A stretch of 64,000 nucleotides of DNA. Source: Adineta steineri. Taxonomy: Eukaryota > Rotifera > Eurotatoria > Adinetida > Adinetidae. Made by a program: the position numbers and the translations under genes. Under the pieces are notes generated by a model. That model had not been told where the DNA came from, did not search any database, and worked only from the letters and a program-made list of their open reading frames with translations. This document shows positions 12,735-24,747 of the stretch, piece after piece (within the stretch, counting starts at the first letter, position 1; the number at the start of each line of letters is the position of its first letter). Where the stretch lies: contig CAJNOI010000303.1 in the NCBI GenBank assembly GCA_905250115.1, forward strand, positions 1 through 64,000, given 5' to 3'.

Positions 12735-14000
12735 ATGTCGTCGAATGCTTCTACATCAGGCATCGAAAGTGATACAGATTGTTCATTGAGTGTAATTTTA
12801 AATATATAATTTTTTTCTTATAAATAAAATAAATTTTTTCTAGCCTAATGAATACAAAGATAATCAATTACTGGTTAATACAAATAATGAATCAATGGAT
12901 ACATTAATTGATGATGATGAAGGATTTATTAATTCGAATTTTGAAGAAAAGAAATTAAATCTGATGTCTGATACAATGAAGCAATGCAAACGAAATCTTA
13001 ATAATGAACAGTTAATACCGATTACATCGAAATTAATTCATAAAAAATCAAATTATCCTTCAAAAACAAAACAAAATCCATATGATGATGGTTTGTATTA
13101 ATTTATTCTCAAAATAAATCTAACAAGAACTCTCAGACGCATATAGGAAAAACTACATGTTGATTGGAACATATTTTTCTTATTAAGGTTGACTAAGATA
13201 CGAGACAAACTATGGTTTAACATTTAGAAGAAAACTCCATGAAATGCATTGATATTTTCCTCTTCAAACAACATATGATTATTAGGAATAAATTGATTGT
13301 AGTACTGTTTTTCTTAGAATTATCTTGTTATAGCTCAATAAAGAAGAAACTTGTTTGAGCTTGAAATAGATATTATGTAAACAAATTGAATTCCTGACTG
13401 AAATATGTAGACTAGTTTTTTATTTGAAGAAGAAAATAGCCGATAGTCTTCTTAATCAATGTCATGTTTTATTGAATAATTTAGATAGTAAAATGATGTA
13501 TCTGAGTTAAGTACGTATGAAGAAAAAGATGGAAACATGTAAGATGATGTATTTCTTCTAAAAATTTCCTATCGAGTCTCGGAGTCAATATGACATGTGT
13601 AGTTAAGTTAAGCGTTATAAATTCAATATTTTCTTTCGATGTTTACGATGTCTATTTTTTCGCTCTATTGTCTAATTAAATAAAATTTTGTTTTAGATGA
13701 ATCTTCATCTTCCGTAATTGAAGATTGGGATGAAGAATGTAAAATTATTGAACCGTATTGTATGTGAATTTAGTTTTTTGCTATATTTATTCTAATCTCA
13801 ATTATGTAGATTTTCCTAGTTACATACGTCGAGCTCAATGGCCGAATCATTGGCGCTGGACGCCCCCACTCGGTATTCGTCGTACATGTACACAACAATT
13901 ACATCGTAATCTTGGTTTTGAACCATCTGGTATCTATGATGATAATGATAATTTCTCATCATATATCAATCGTCGCCACTATAAAATTGATTTTCTCTAG
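12735..14000 (+). CDS. Hypothetical protein downstream of CCDC130
   Basis: Not recognised. ATG at 12735 sits just behind a 3' splice site (ATTTCTAG, ending at 12729). Four or five exons are joined by clean GT-AG introns at about 12789-12842, 13091-13695 (long) and 13759-13809. The N-terminal two thirds is acidic and Ser/Asn-rich (SSNASTSGIESDTDCSLSPN, then a MDTLIDDDEGF stretch) and probably disordered. The C-terminal about 65 residues look folded and aromatic (FPSYIRRAQWPNHWRWTPP, then LGFEPSGIYDDNDNF) and are the part most likely to be conserved. No signal peptide or membrane segment. Stop TAG at 13998-14000. The phase-consistent splice sites across all exons support a real gene. Confidence 0.65.
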
Positions 14001-14349
14001 AACAAAACGTTTTATTATTTTTTGTTGTTTACTGTGATGTTTGATTAAAGTATTTAATTTTTTTTTCTCTCTCTCTCTCTCTCAATCATTGTTGTTTCTA
14101 GTGAACGTTTTTTCTTTGTTATTGTTGTTTCATACAGATATAGAAAACGAACTTCCATGTGTCAAATATTTACTGATTTGTGTTTTTTTTGTTATTGTGT
14201 TATTGAAATATTTTTTTTTTTGGTTGTGTATTAACCGAAGTAAAAAAAAGGGTCTTGAAAATGATTATACATTGAAAAAGAAAAAAAAAGAATTACACAT
14301 GACACATTGTCAATTAATATTTTGTTTTTTTTTTTGATTTTCTACAAAA
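14001..14349. other. Convergent intergenic spacer, T-rich
   Basis: 3' flanks of the gene ending at 14000 (+) and the EF-hand gene ending at 14350 (-). It contains a CT dinucleotide run at about 14066-14083 and several T-runs. I see no gene here; an open frame spanning it is low-complexity Phe/Leu/Lys. Confidence 0.6.
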
Positions 14350-14946
14350 TTAGAATGTGAATAATGCTCGTATGGTTTCATCTTTAAGCCAACCATCGAC
14401 GAATTCCGAAACACCGATTAATCCTGATTTATCTTCATCTAATTTTTCAAGAATTGCATTTGCTGCAGGTAATGGACCATGACACATTACATTTGTAATA
14501 TGAGAATTCGACGAATTTTTATGATAATCTTCAAAACATTTAAGTACACGTGCCAGTTCTTTTGCTGTAACGAGATTATCACCATTTTTATCGATAATAC
14601 GAAATATAAAATCAGCTTTTTCAATGGGAGATTCAGTTTGAAAAAATTTTATACTCATTAAATATTCAAGAAAATCAATGTAACCATCACCGTTTGTATC
14701 AATAGCAGAAAATATACAATTTGTTAAATATTTTACACGTTTTTGTTTACCAGCTGGAATATAATCACCTAATAATTCTTCCATATAATGTTTTTTTAAG
14801 CGACCATCTTCAGCAATATTAAAGAATTTTTCATGTTCTTTACGAATTATTTCCGAACTAAAACCAGTAACTGCACAGCAATGTTTTAATACCTCATCAG
14901 TTAAGGTTTTGTAAAGTTCAGCACGTTTACGTAGTACATTTCCCAT
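14350..14946 (-). CDS. EF-hand calcium sensor, recoverin/NCS-like
   Basis: 198-residue intronless protein with the size of neuronal calcium sensors. The first EF-hand is degenerate (NIAEDGRLKKHY). Three canonical calcium loops follow: DTNGDGYIDFLEY (about residues 83-95), DKNGDNLVTAKEL (about 119-131) and DEDKSGLIGVSEF (about 170-182). One cryptic plus three functional EF-hands is the NCS layout. It starts MGNVLRKR: Gly-2 is present, but Arg at the fifth position after Met departs from the N-myristoylation consensus, which wants a small residue. The Ca-myristoyl switch may therefore be absent. Lack of introns contrasts with the multi-exon NCS gene at 52337 and could reflect an old retrocopy. 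The closest subfamily cannot be named. Confidence 0.85.
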   Translation of the reverse strand: MGNVLRKRAELYKTLTDEVLKHCCAVTGFSSEIIRKEHEKFFNIAEDGRLKKHYMEELLGDYIPAGKQKRVKYLTNCIFSAIDTNGDGYIDFLEYLMSIKFFQTESPIEKADFIFRIIDKNGDNLVTAKELARVLKCFEDYHKNSSNSHITNVMCHGPLPAANAILEKLDEDKSGLIGVSEFVDGWLKDETIRALFTF

Positions 14947-15427
14947 CTGAAAAGATAAAATAATTTTATATACAAACGCCCTTTTTTTTCGTAGATGTAT
15001 TATTTATGGACTGTATATAAGATAGTTTAGATGGACCATATAAACGATGTCAAGAAGAGTATACTTCATTCTATGACTATTTGTTATTATTCGTTATTAT
15101 TATGTGTGCGCACATGCAGAGTAAAGAGTTACTTTCTTTTTTTTCTTCTTTCTGTCTGTCTTTTACTAGTAACGAGGCGAAAGATTGTTATTCACTAACC
15201 AACGTAAAATAGAATTAGCTATACAAATAAGAGAACAGTCGATTTGAAGTAAAAGCAAAAAAGAAATGATCAAAGAAATATAATAAGTACATTCACTGTG
15301 AATCATAAGGATTATACAGTAAAGTCTATTGAATTTAAAATGAATTCTATATGAACTAACATTCTATTGGCAGACAAAGAAAACTGTTTTATTGTTTTAT
15401 TCATTTTTATCAGTCCTCTTTTCAAGT
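14947..15427. other. 5' flank of the EF-hand gene
   Basis: About 480 bp between the EF-hand start codon (minus strand) and the MITE. AT-rich, with mixed T and CT stretches around 15130-15160. It should hold the EF-hand gene promoter. No gene or conserved motif seen. Confidence 0.5.
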
Positions 15428-15598
15428 CAAGGGCGTAACCAGGTGTCGAGGGGTCGCAGCACGAGTTTTTGTTTAAATTTAAAAACGAAAAAAATTTTTT
15501 TCGATTTTTAAAATTTTTGCGACCAAAAAAACAAAAATTTTCCCAAAGCAGAGGGGAAGGTGTTACGCCCGACGCGCCCCCTAGTCGGCACGCCACTG
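15428..15598. mobile_element. hAT-like MITE, 171 bp, with 8-bp target-site duplication
   Basis: A short GC-richer island in AT-rich DNA. The left end reads CAAGGGCGTAACCAGG. The reverse complement of the right end reads CAGTGGCGTGCCGACT, giving terminal inverted repeats of about 15 bp with the CAGTGGCGT-type start common in hAT elements. It is flanked by 8-bp direct repeats TTTCAAGT (15420-15427) and TTTCAATT (15599-15606), 7 of 8 identical, the duplication length expected of hAT. Subterminal GAGGGGTCGC / GGGGGCGCGTCG is also partly repeated, and the centre is A/T-homopolymer rich. No transposase, so non-autonomous. An open frame running through it on the minus strand is not a gene. Confidence 0.8.
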
Positions 15599-15606
15599 TT
15601 TCAATT

Positions 15607-16671
15607 ATGTCGCATTAATATATCACAGCATATCTAATTGACAGAGAGCAGGGAGTATAGAAATAAAATGTGTATGATGAATGAATATTTTTACAAGAAA
15701 AAGTTCGGATGCTTACTGAATTTATTTATATTTCATCTTGTTTAACACGTATATTCTTGACATCTATCATTTTCTTCTTATCAAACACTTCAGTATTTTT
15801 ATTAACTCATAGATTTCGTTATCAAAATAAAACAAAGTATGCATGTTTGTCTAAGGCGACCTCAAGAACTTTTTCGATCTTTATGATTTTCTCAATTACA
15901 TCATATATTCGAAATTCTCATTGTATACTTACAAAAATAGTCAATAAAATTCAAGTAAAAATAAATATTTGAGTATACGAATCAAATTACATATTTTTTT
16001 AGTCGAGAATAAATAAATGAATTTTCATAAATCTATTTACAATCTTTATATTCGATATTTAGATTAATCATATATATTTTATTCAAGATGTTCATCATAA
16101 TTTCGATAAAGGTGATTATTCATAAACTATAATCGCAAAAAAAACTGCCGTTTTGATTTAGCTTTCTCCATAGCAACTTGTATATTTGCTTTATGTGTTT
16201 AAATTAATAACTTTGTGAATGTTTTTGTCATAAACTTTATTTTAAGCATGTACTGCTATTACTAACATATTATCATTTTAACAAAAAACTGTACAATGGG
16301 ATAGAGTTATATCTTCTCATAGATTAGAGATGTAGTCAAATGAACGATCATTTCTGTTTAAAATCATTCTTAGTATGTACATTTTTTCTTGATCATAATT
16401 ATATATTTTGTTTTGATATTCGTAAAAGAAAATATAATCAATAAATCGTCACATACATCGTGGTATACATTTTATCGATTCTCTGCTTACATAACCATTA
16501 TGGTATACTGTCGATTGAAATCATTATACGAATAACTTTTTGCATGCCCTAACATTTTACTTGATTCTTTTTCTTTCCTTTCGCTTTTCATTTCTTTTTA
16601 ACATTGGGTACGAAGGTTACAAAATATGTCTCACAATTATTTACTTCTTGCCTTATTTTTCTAGAGCAGGA
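15607..16671. other. Intergenic region upstream of PDAT
   Basis: About 1.06 kb, AT-rich. No protein-like frame. A 3' splice site (TTATTTTTCTAG) ends at about 16664, directly before the PDAT start, so some of this region may be a 5'-UTR intron or an outron. Confidence 0.5.
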
Positions 16672-19146
16672 ATGACGGACGAAACACCAGAGTTGACATC
16701 AAAACCAACAGAAACTATTATTCATCGTCGTCATCATCATAAAAAAGACAAAACACCAAATCTTGATTTACCACAATCGAAAAATTTATCTTCTCGACAA
16801 TCGATTATTCAATGGTTTGCATCGTATTTTACATATAAATCACCAGATAAAATTGATATTATATTAAATGATGATAATAAAAAAGAGCTGCCAAGAAGAT
16901 CAATATTACGTTCATGTCTATGCCAAAATTTATTTTGTAAATTATTTTTATTATTATGCGCAATGTATATCATTATGTATATGCGTCCGGATTATTCAAT
17001 TTATCTTCGAAATACATTAGAAAATGTTTTAAAAAAATATAATTTAACATCCGAAGAATTTCAACTTCGTCCTGGACAACGTTTATCTCAATATCGACAA
17101 CCATCAATGCCAATTATTATTATACCAGGTATTATATCAACTGGTTTAGAATTATGGCAAGGAACAGAGTGTGCTAAGGGAAAATTTCGTCATCGGTTTT
17201 GGACATCGATGCAAATGGTTGATAATATTGGTCGAGATCATCAATGTTGGCTTAAACATATATCATTGAATCTTTCGACTTGGTACGTATAAAATATTTT
17301 TAAAAAGAAAAGAAAAATGTATTAAAAATAATTTCTCTTATGTTTGTTTAGGATGGATCCTGAAGGAATTCGTCTTAGACCTGTACTTGGTTGGGCTGCA
17401 GCTGATTATGTGTATGTAACCAAAATATTTATTTAGATTTAATGTACTAGTTCTTTGCCGTAGTTAGCTTTCCTGGCTATTGGTTATGGAGTAAAGTAAT
17501 ACAAAATTTAGCTGATATTGGTTATGATCCAAACAATTTAGTAACACTTGGTTATGATTGGCGATTAACACCACAACTTCTCGAAGAACGTGATGGTTAT
17601 TTTACACAATTAAAATTCTATACTGAATTTCTTCGGTAAATTGACTGAGTTCGTTGGTTTTTTTTTATGTATCGTTTTAATTTATTATAGTAAAAGACAT
17701 GGAGAAAAAGTTGCATTATTAACACATTCTATGGGAACTAATTATATTATGTATTTTCTTCGATGGGTTACCGAAAATGCTGGAGATCAATGGATTGATG
17801 AAAAGTGAGAAAAAGTTTAAATAATAAAAATTATTCATATTTATTTTCTTTTAGTGTTGCAACATTTCTTAATGTTGGTGGACCATTATTAGGTACACCA
17901 AAAGCATTTAGTGCTGTTCTATCTGGTGAAATGAAAGATACAGCTATGCTAGGTGATCTTGGACGAAATATTCTTGGCAAAGTAGTTGGTAAACTTGTTG
18001 TTTTTCCGAAATTCTTTCGTGCATTAGCAAGTGTACCATCCATGTTTCCACGAGGTAAAGAATCTAATACTTAAAATTTATTATTATTAATCTTTTGTTT
18101 TTGTTCAATAGGTGGAAGTAATGTTTGGAGTGAATGTCATGGAATAGAAAAAGATCCTATAAAATATATGCTTATGTTTCCAAAAGATAAATATAAAGGT
18201 TTTGCAAATACATTACGTGAGATAAGAGAAAAATGTAACGAAGAAGTTGATTATTGTGATGGATTTGATTCTATACTTGAAGAAATTTATGCTAAACCAG
18301 AATTAGTTGAAGAAATTATGACAAATAATCATACCGTTGAACAATTTTATGATGTTTTAAAAACACTTGCACCACGTTATATGAATTTAGTTGATAAATA
18401 TTATGATTTAAATGGTACAGGTGAAACAGATAAAAATGAAAATAAATGGAAAACAGATTCAAGATATTGGACAGATCCACTTTCAACACCTTTACCTAAT
18501 GTGACAAATTTTAAAATTTATTGCAGTAAGTTTTTTGAATTATTCAGAAACAAATTTATTATGTATTTTCTTTTAGTGTATGGTTACATTAAAGAACCAA
18601 TGACTGAATGGTAAGAATACTCATTTTTATATCTTCTTATTATCTATTCTCTCTTTTAGTGGATATTCCTACGGTTTTTATCCTCATACAGATCATTGTT
18701 CAAGTGCTTTACTTCTGTTCAATACTTCTGATACCGTCCCTGCTTCAAATATTAAATCAGGTGTTAATCTTGGTCCAGGTGATGCAACCGTTCCACTTGT
18801 TTCACTGGGTCATATGTGCGCAGGTCCATGGAAAGAACAAGGTAGTTATCATAATCCTGGACAAGTGAAAACAATAATTCGTGAATATATACATAAAACA
18901 ACAACATTTGACATATTAACAACACGTCTCGAAGATGCTTTACGTGGTGGAGAATACGCGGTGACACATGTAGAATTACTTGGTAATCGTGATTTTTTAA
19001 CTGATTTACTTATTATTGTATCGAAACCAATCATTGGTACAAATCAAAGTCGATTATTAGTTAATGATGACAATATACATCAAGATCAAATTCATTCTAA
19101 TATACGTCAAATAAGTAAAAGAATACTGAAACGTGATAAACATTAA
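16672..19146 (+). CDS. Phospholipid:diacylglycerol acyltransferase (LCAT superfamily, PDAT/Lro1 type)
   Basis: Makes triacylglycerol by moving the sn-2 acyl chain of a phospholipid to diacylglycerol, at the ER membrane. Cytosolic N-terminus with a His/Lys-rich patch, then one membrane segment (about residues 87-101, LFCKLFLLLCAMYIIMYM). The lumenal catalytic domain follows. Signatures: PIIIIPGIISTGLELWQGTE with the PDAT lid Trp, FPGYWLWSKVIQNLADIGYD, YDWRLTPQ, and the nucleophile elbow LLTHSMGTNYIMYF (catalytic Ser; Thr replaces the usual Gly/Pro before His). GPGDATVPLVSLG carries the likely catalytic Asp, and the VTHVELLGN His completes the triad. About eight exons. ATG at 16672 (MTDETPELTS) was chosen because a 3' splice site lies 8 bp upstream and the farther ATG at 16540 adds an unconvincing hydrophobic leader. 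The match is to plant/fungal/protist PDAT more than to animal LCAT or PLA2G15. Confidence 0.85.
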
Positions 19147-20115
19147 ATTTGAACAAAAAAAGTTTTTATTTGTACTATGTATTATTTTATGGTGAATTGA
19201 TACAAACTCAAACTCGCTGCCTTTTTTTGTGCCAATATTATTATTGTTACTTAATTATATTAAAATGTTTTTCGTTGTTGTTCAGTTTTCAATAGATAAA
19301 TAAATATTATTCGACTGTTGAAAATAATGAAATTTTTTTTAAATATCATTCAATTTTATTTGAAGATCGTTAAGTTTTTAGTAGTGAAAGTTTTACAATA
19401 TAATAAGAGCATTGATTACTTGCAGTATCATCATATCGCATACTTAAAAGTACTACATTATTTTATTCTAGATCATTTTTGTTTAATCCAACACAAACAA
19501 TAGATATTGATTTGATGATAATCAACATGCCCATTGGAATTACTAAAATTCTATCCTGTGTGTCATAAAATAACTTATGCAAAACATGGTTTTATATTGC
19601 TTTCAGTTATGACATTAATTTGAAGCATGTTAAAAATTCATAAATATTCAATTCATTATAAATATATGTAGACTATTACAAATATCATAGTTAAACTTAT
19701 TATTTGCACTGGTTTTAGTAAACTATTGTTCTAAATGTATTCGTTGTATGATCTAAAATCGAGTTTGTTCTATATTATTCAAAAACCTAGCCGAAATACA
19801 AAACCTTTATATCGTATAGTTTAACAGAAATTATCTATCAAACGTCGACAAATTCGTATGTGACTATAGTTGCTTTGTTCTATTGAAAACAAAAGACAAA
19901 TATAACTTTATTCTTTCTATTCTTATCATATAATATATCGAGGTATATGAAAAGAAGAAATGCTAGTTAGAACATCACGATCATTTTATTTGTGGTTAAT
20001 TCAACGATCGTCTTACATTTGGCATTCGTTATTATTTATAAAATCAATATTTCTAATACCTCAAAATTATTTGCTTATAATTTATATACAATATTTTCTT
20101 ATTAATAAAAATAGA
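19147..20115. other. Intergenic region between PDAT and the ALDH relic
   Basis: About 970 bp of AT-rich sequence following the PDAT stop. AATAAA-type signals occur at about 19300. No supported gene. Confidence 0.5.
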
Positions 20116-20370
20116 TAGTAATTTGTCCTTGATTATTTACGAAGATGCTGATCGTATGTAATTATATATTTATATTTTTTTTCTATTTTGATAAAATTTC
20201 GAAAAATTAAATGTTTTATTTGTTTTTCATTTTTATCGTTGATCTTGTCGTTACTACTGCTCATGTATATTTGTTCGTTCAAAAATTCATGATCAATTTG
20301 TGACTAAAGTCGTAGAATTAGCCAAGAAACGTGTAGTTGATGACTCATTTGATGCTAAAACCGAATGAAG
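20116..20370 (+). pseudogene. Decayed partial aldehyde dehydrogenase copy
   Basis: Two blocks match consecutive exons of the intact ALDH gene 0.85-1.7 kb downstream. Block one (about 20116-20153) reads SLIIYEDADR against SPLIICEDAD, ending in a GTATG donor where the real gene has GTAAG. Block two (about 20238-20370) reads TTAHVYLFV... in one frame, then IHDQFVTKVVELAKKRVVDD SFDAKTE. Its counterpart is [19 protein letters not shown] with [10 protein letters not shown]. The segment [16 protein letters not shown] is deleted, the frame shifts, and a TGA replaces the Gln codon of TEQGPQ. The upstream and downstream exons are missing. It is a truncated duplicate of an ALDH gene that is no longer functional. 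Confidence 0.8.
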
Positions 20371-20968
20371 ACTACAACTACATTAAAAGCATTAGGAATA
20401 AAATCTCATAATCTAATTTATGTCATAAAGCATCCATATAATATTGAAAAACATGATTAATAGTATTTCTTTTATAGATCGGCGACTATTTTAGTTTTAT
20501 TTTACTAGATTTTTATTTATAGGGAATAGACAGAAATATTTCATCAATCAATGGGTCATGTTTTTCTTTTATTACGATGATTTTTATTTGAGCATTGAAA
20601 ACTATTATTAAACCTTAACAAGCTATTTTATTTCTTGTTTACTTCTAACTTGCGCATTGCATCTGTAATCTGTCTCTTCGCATTAATATAGTTTCTTAGT
20701 AAGAATAAAGGCCGCGTGTTTTTCGTATATTTGCTATTTACTCTCTGTGTACGCAGTGAGAAAACAGAACAGCCGTGATATATAAGCCGGCAGGAAAAGA
20801 GAAAAAGTGAGTATGTGTTTGCGCGCAGATGAAAGAGGGCGACAGTGCAAATATAATGCAGTATACATTTTGGGTTTTTATCGACATTAATGTTGATAAT
20901 ATCATCATTATCATGTTATTTTTCAATCAAAATACTCTGTTTTTATCCACTTCTTCTCACTTTTTCAG
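20371..20968. other. ALDH 5' flank
   Basis: About 600 bp between the relic and the ALDH start. A 3' splice site (TTTTTCAG) abuts the ALDH ATG, so the distal part may be a 5'-UTR intron or an outron. No gene supported. Confidence 0.4.
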
Positions 20969-22717
<1,749 letters not shown>

Positions 22718-23127
22718 AAAGGAAAAGTGTCTATCATAAACATTTATTCTAAAGTTTTTGTTTTAATTTTATTCAGTATATTTTAAAAAAATAAAACGTA
22801 TAAAGTAGCAAAATTGATTTTAATTCTAAACTATATAATAACGATAATGACGAATGAAGAAAAGAAAGAATCCATTGATTCCAATGTTATGTCATATAAG
22901 TTATTCGACGACAGAAGAAAAGAAGAAGAGGGAAAAAGAATGAGTTCAAATTTAATGACAAATAGCGTAAGTTCATCGAAATTTTGTTCATTCTGTATAC
23001 GAACATGACTTTTTTTCTAGTCTAGAATGAGCAACATTGTCCTTTTCTGACCTTTTCTGTATATTGCGAATGTGTTATTCAGACGCCGTAATCGACTGAA
23101 AAAAGTGTCTAACTGAAAAAGAAAAGA

Positions 23128-24089
23128 ATGCCACGCGGAATAAGTTGGAGTTTTAATGAAACTGAAGCATTAATTCGTCTTTGGGCGGATTCAACAACTC
23201 AAACAGCATTACGTTTAAATAGTCGAAATCGTTGTATTTATGAAGATATTGCTAATCAACTTCAAGCTATTGGAATAACTCGTACAGCTGATCGTATGTT
23301 GAAATAATATTATTTTTTTTGTTAAAAATACATATTTTAGAATGTCAAATGCGTATTAAATTACTAAAAAAAATGTATCGACAAGCAAATGATGCTATGA
23401 AACGTGGTGATGTTTTTCAACAACGTCCATGTCCATTCTATAGTGAAATGCATCGAATTTTTTCCGGTACTGAAGATTCTAATGGTAATTCAACATTATC
23501 AAATTCTCATTCATTATTAAACGATGATCAAGGAGACGACGAAGAAGAAGACGGCGGCGAAGATTATGATGAAATAAAAAATCTTGAACAAGAAAATGAG
23601 AATAAAATACAAGTAGATGATTCAACGGAAGATAAATTAACTCAAGCTATTAATCGAATGATTCAATATCAAAAACAAAATGAAGTCTCGATATTGATTA
23701 TAATATATATTTATAATATTCATTTATTCTTTTGCTTTTTTTAGACACGTTGGTATAAATATCTTGAACAACAAGCTAGTCTTGAATTACAACGTCGACA
23801 AGAAGATCGAGCATATCAACTTCAATTAATACAACTATTAACAAATATTATTTCAACAAAAACTAATCCTTCATCATTACTTCAACAATTACTTATTAAT
23901 AATAATGATTTTCAAACTGATAAATCATCAACACAAGAAGATGATCATCTAGATCGAGGAGAAAAACGTAAATGTTCACCAATATCATCAACTGAAGAAA
24001 AAAAATCTAAATTTCGACAAACATTACCATCGAATTTCTATTCACTTCTTGCTCAAATTCATAATATCAATAATATGGATGATAGTTAA
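23128..24089 (+). CDS. Myb/SANT-like (trihelix) DNA-binding domain protein
   Basis: Probable nuclear DNA-binding protein. The N-terminal about 75 residues form a Myb/SANT-like trihelix domain with its spaced tryptophans and aromatic residues (ISWNFNETEALIRLWADS, IYEDIANQLQAIGI, then CQMRIKLLKKMYRQA). This is the Myb_DNA-bind_4 type found in MSANTD and ZSCAN20/29 proteins. A short conserved CPFYSEMHRIF patch follows, as in this family. Then comes an acidic linker (DDEEEDGGEDYDEI), and a helical, Gln-rich C-terminal part (EDKLTQAINRMIQYQKQ, LEQQASLELQRRQEDRAYQL) likely to form a coiled coil. Three exons with introns at 23297-23339 and about 23685-23744. ATG at 23128 (MPRGISW). Such domains also occur in transposon-derived genes. 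No transposase is adjacent. Confidence 0.75.
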
Positions 24090-24747
24090 CATAGTTTATT
24101 TTCATTGTATATTATTTGTTTTGGTCTTATTGTAGAAATAAATTCCTTCAAATTTCATTTAAACAAAAAAGTTATCTTTTCTTGCGTAAATATTTCGAAA
24201 GTAGAAAATCTACTTATTACACATTGTGTCTTATTGAAGTTTTTCGGAATTATACATATATCAATGATATCTTCAATCTTTTGTTTCCGTTTAAAAAAAA
24301 TCATATCGAACATACAACGACACTGCAAAATAAAAGAAGAAAAAAAAATAACAGAAATATTCTCAGTGGACGGATATTTCGTGCTGTGTTTGGAAGCAAA
24401 GAAGAAGAAGAAGAAAAAAAAACAAAACGATAAGAGAATAATCCAAAAACAAACAAAAGTATAAGACAAAAAAAGAATATAGGCTATTCTATCATATAAT
24501 TGACATACATATATATATATTCTTGTGAATTTTTTTTTCTTTTATTTTAAATAAAAATTCTTTTCATATGTGTGCATTCAAAAAAAAGAAAAAGAAAACA
24601 AACTATTATTAAGAATAATAAAGACGAGCAAATAGAAAGTAAAAATAACATATTTGCTTTTTAGCAGAAAAAAATATGTTGTATACATTTGTCTAATATA
24701 TGTAGGGGAGAATAAATTTTCTTTTTTTCTATATTCTATCATTACTG
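24090..24747. other. Convergent 3' flanks, A-rich
   Basis: About 660 bp between the Myb/SANT gene (+) and PLK4 (-). Very A-rich around 24330-24480 and 24570-24650, with poly-Lys-like frames on one strand and poly-Phe on the other. These overlapping frames are composition artefacts. No gene seen. Confidence 0.6.

Noticed and set aside
15312..15596. Open frame of 94 residues on the minus strand
   Set aside because: It runs through the hAT-like MITE, and the codons simply reflect its inverted ends and homopolymer centre.
16540..16671. Upstream ATG extending the PDAT reading frame
   Set aside because: The extension is a Phe/Leu-rich translation of a pyrimidine-rich region ending in a 3' splice site, so it is more likely intron or outron than a second membrane anchor.
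22814..23008. Open frame upstream of the Myb/SANT-like gene
   Set aside because: Low-complexity Lys/Glu/Ser, no in-phase splice to the gene at 23128; more likely 5' flank.
24105..24469. Three overlapping open frames of about 105-119 residues on both strands
   Set aside because: Poly-Lys on one strand and poly-Phe on the other in A-rich 3' flank DNA; no splice-consistent or protein-like content.
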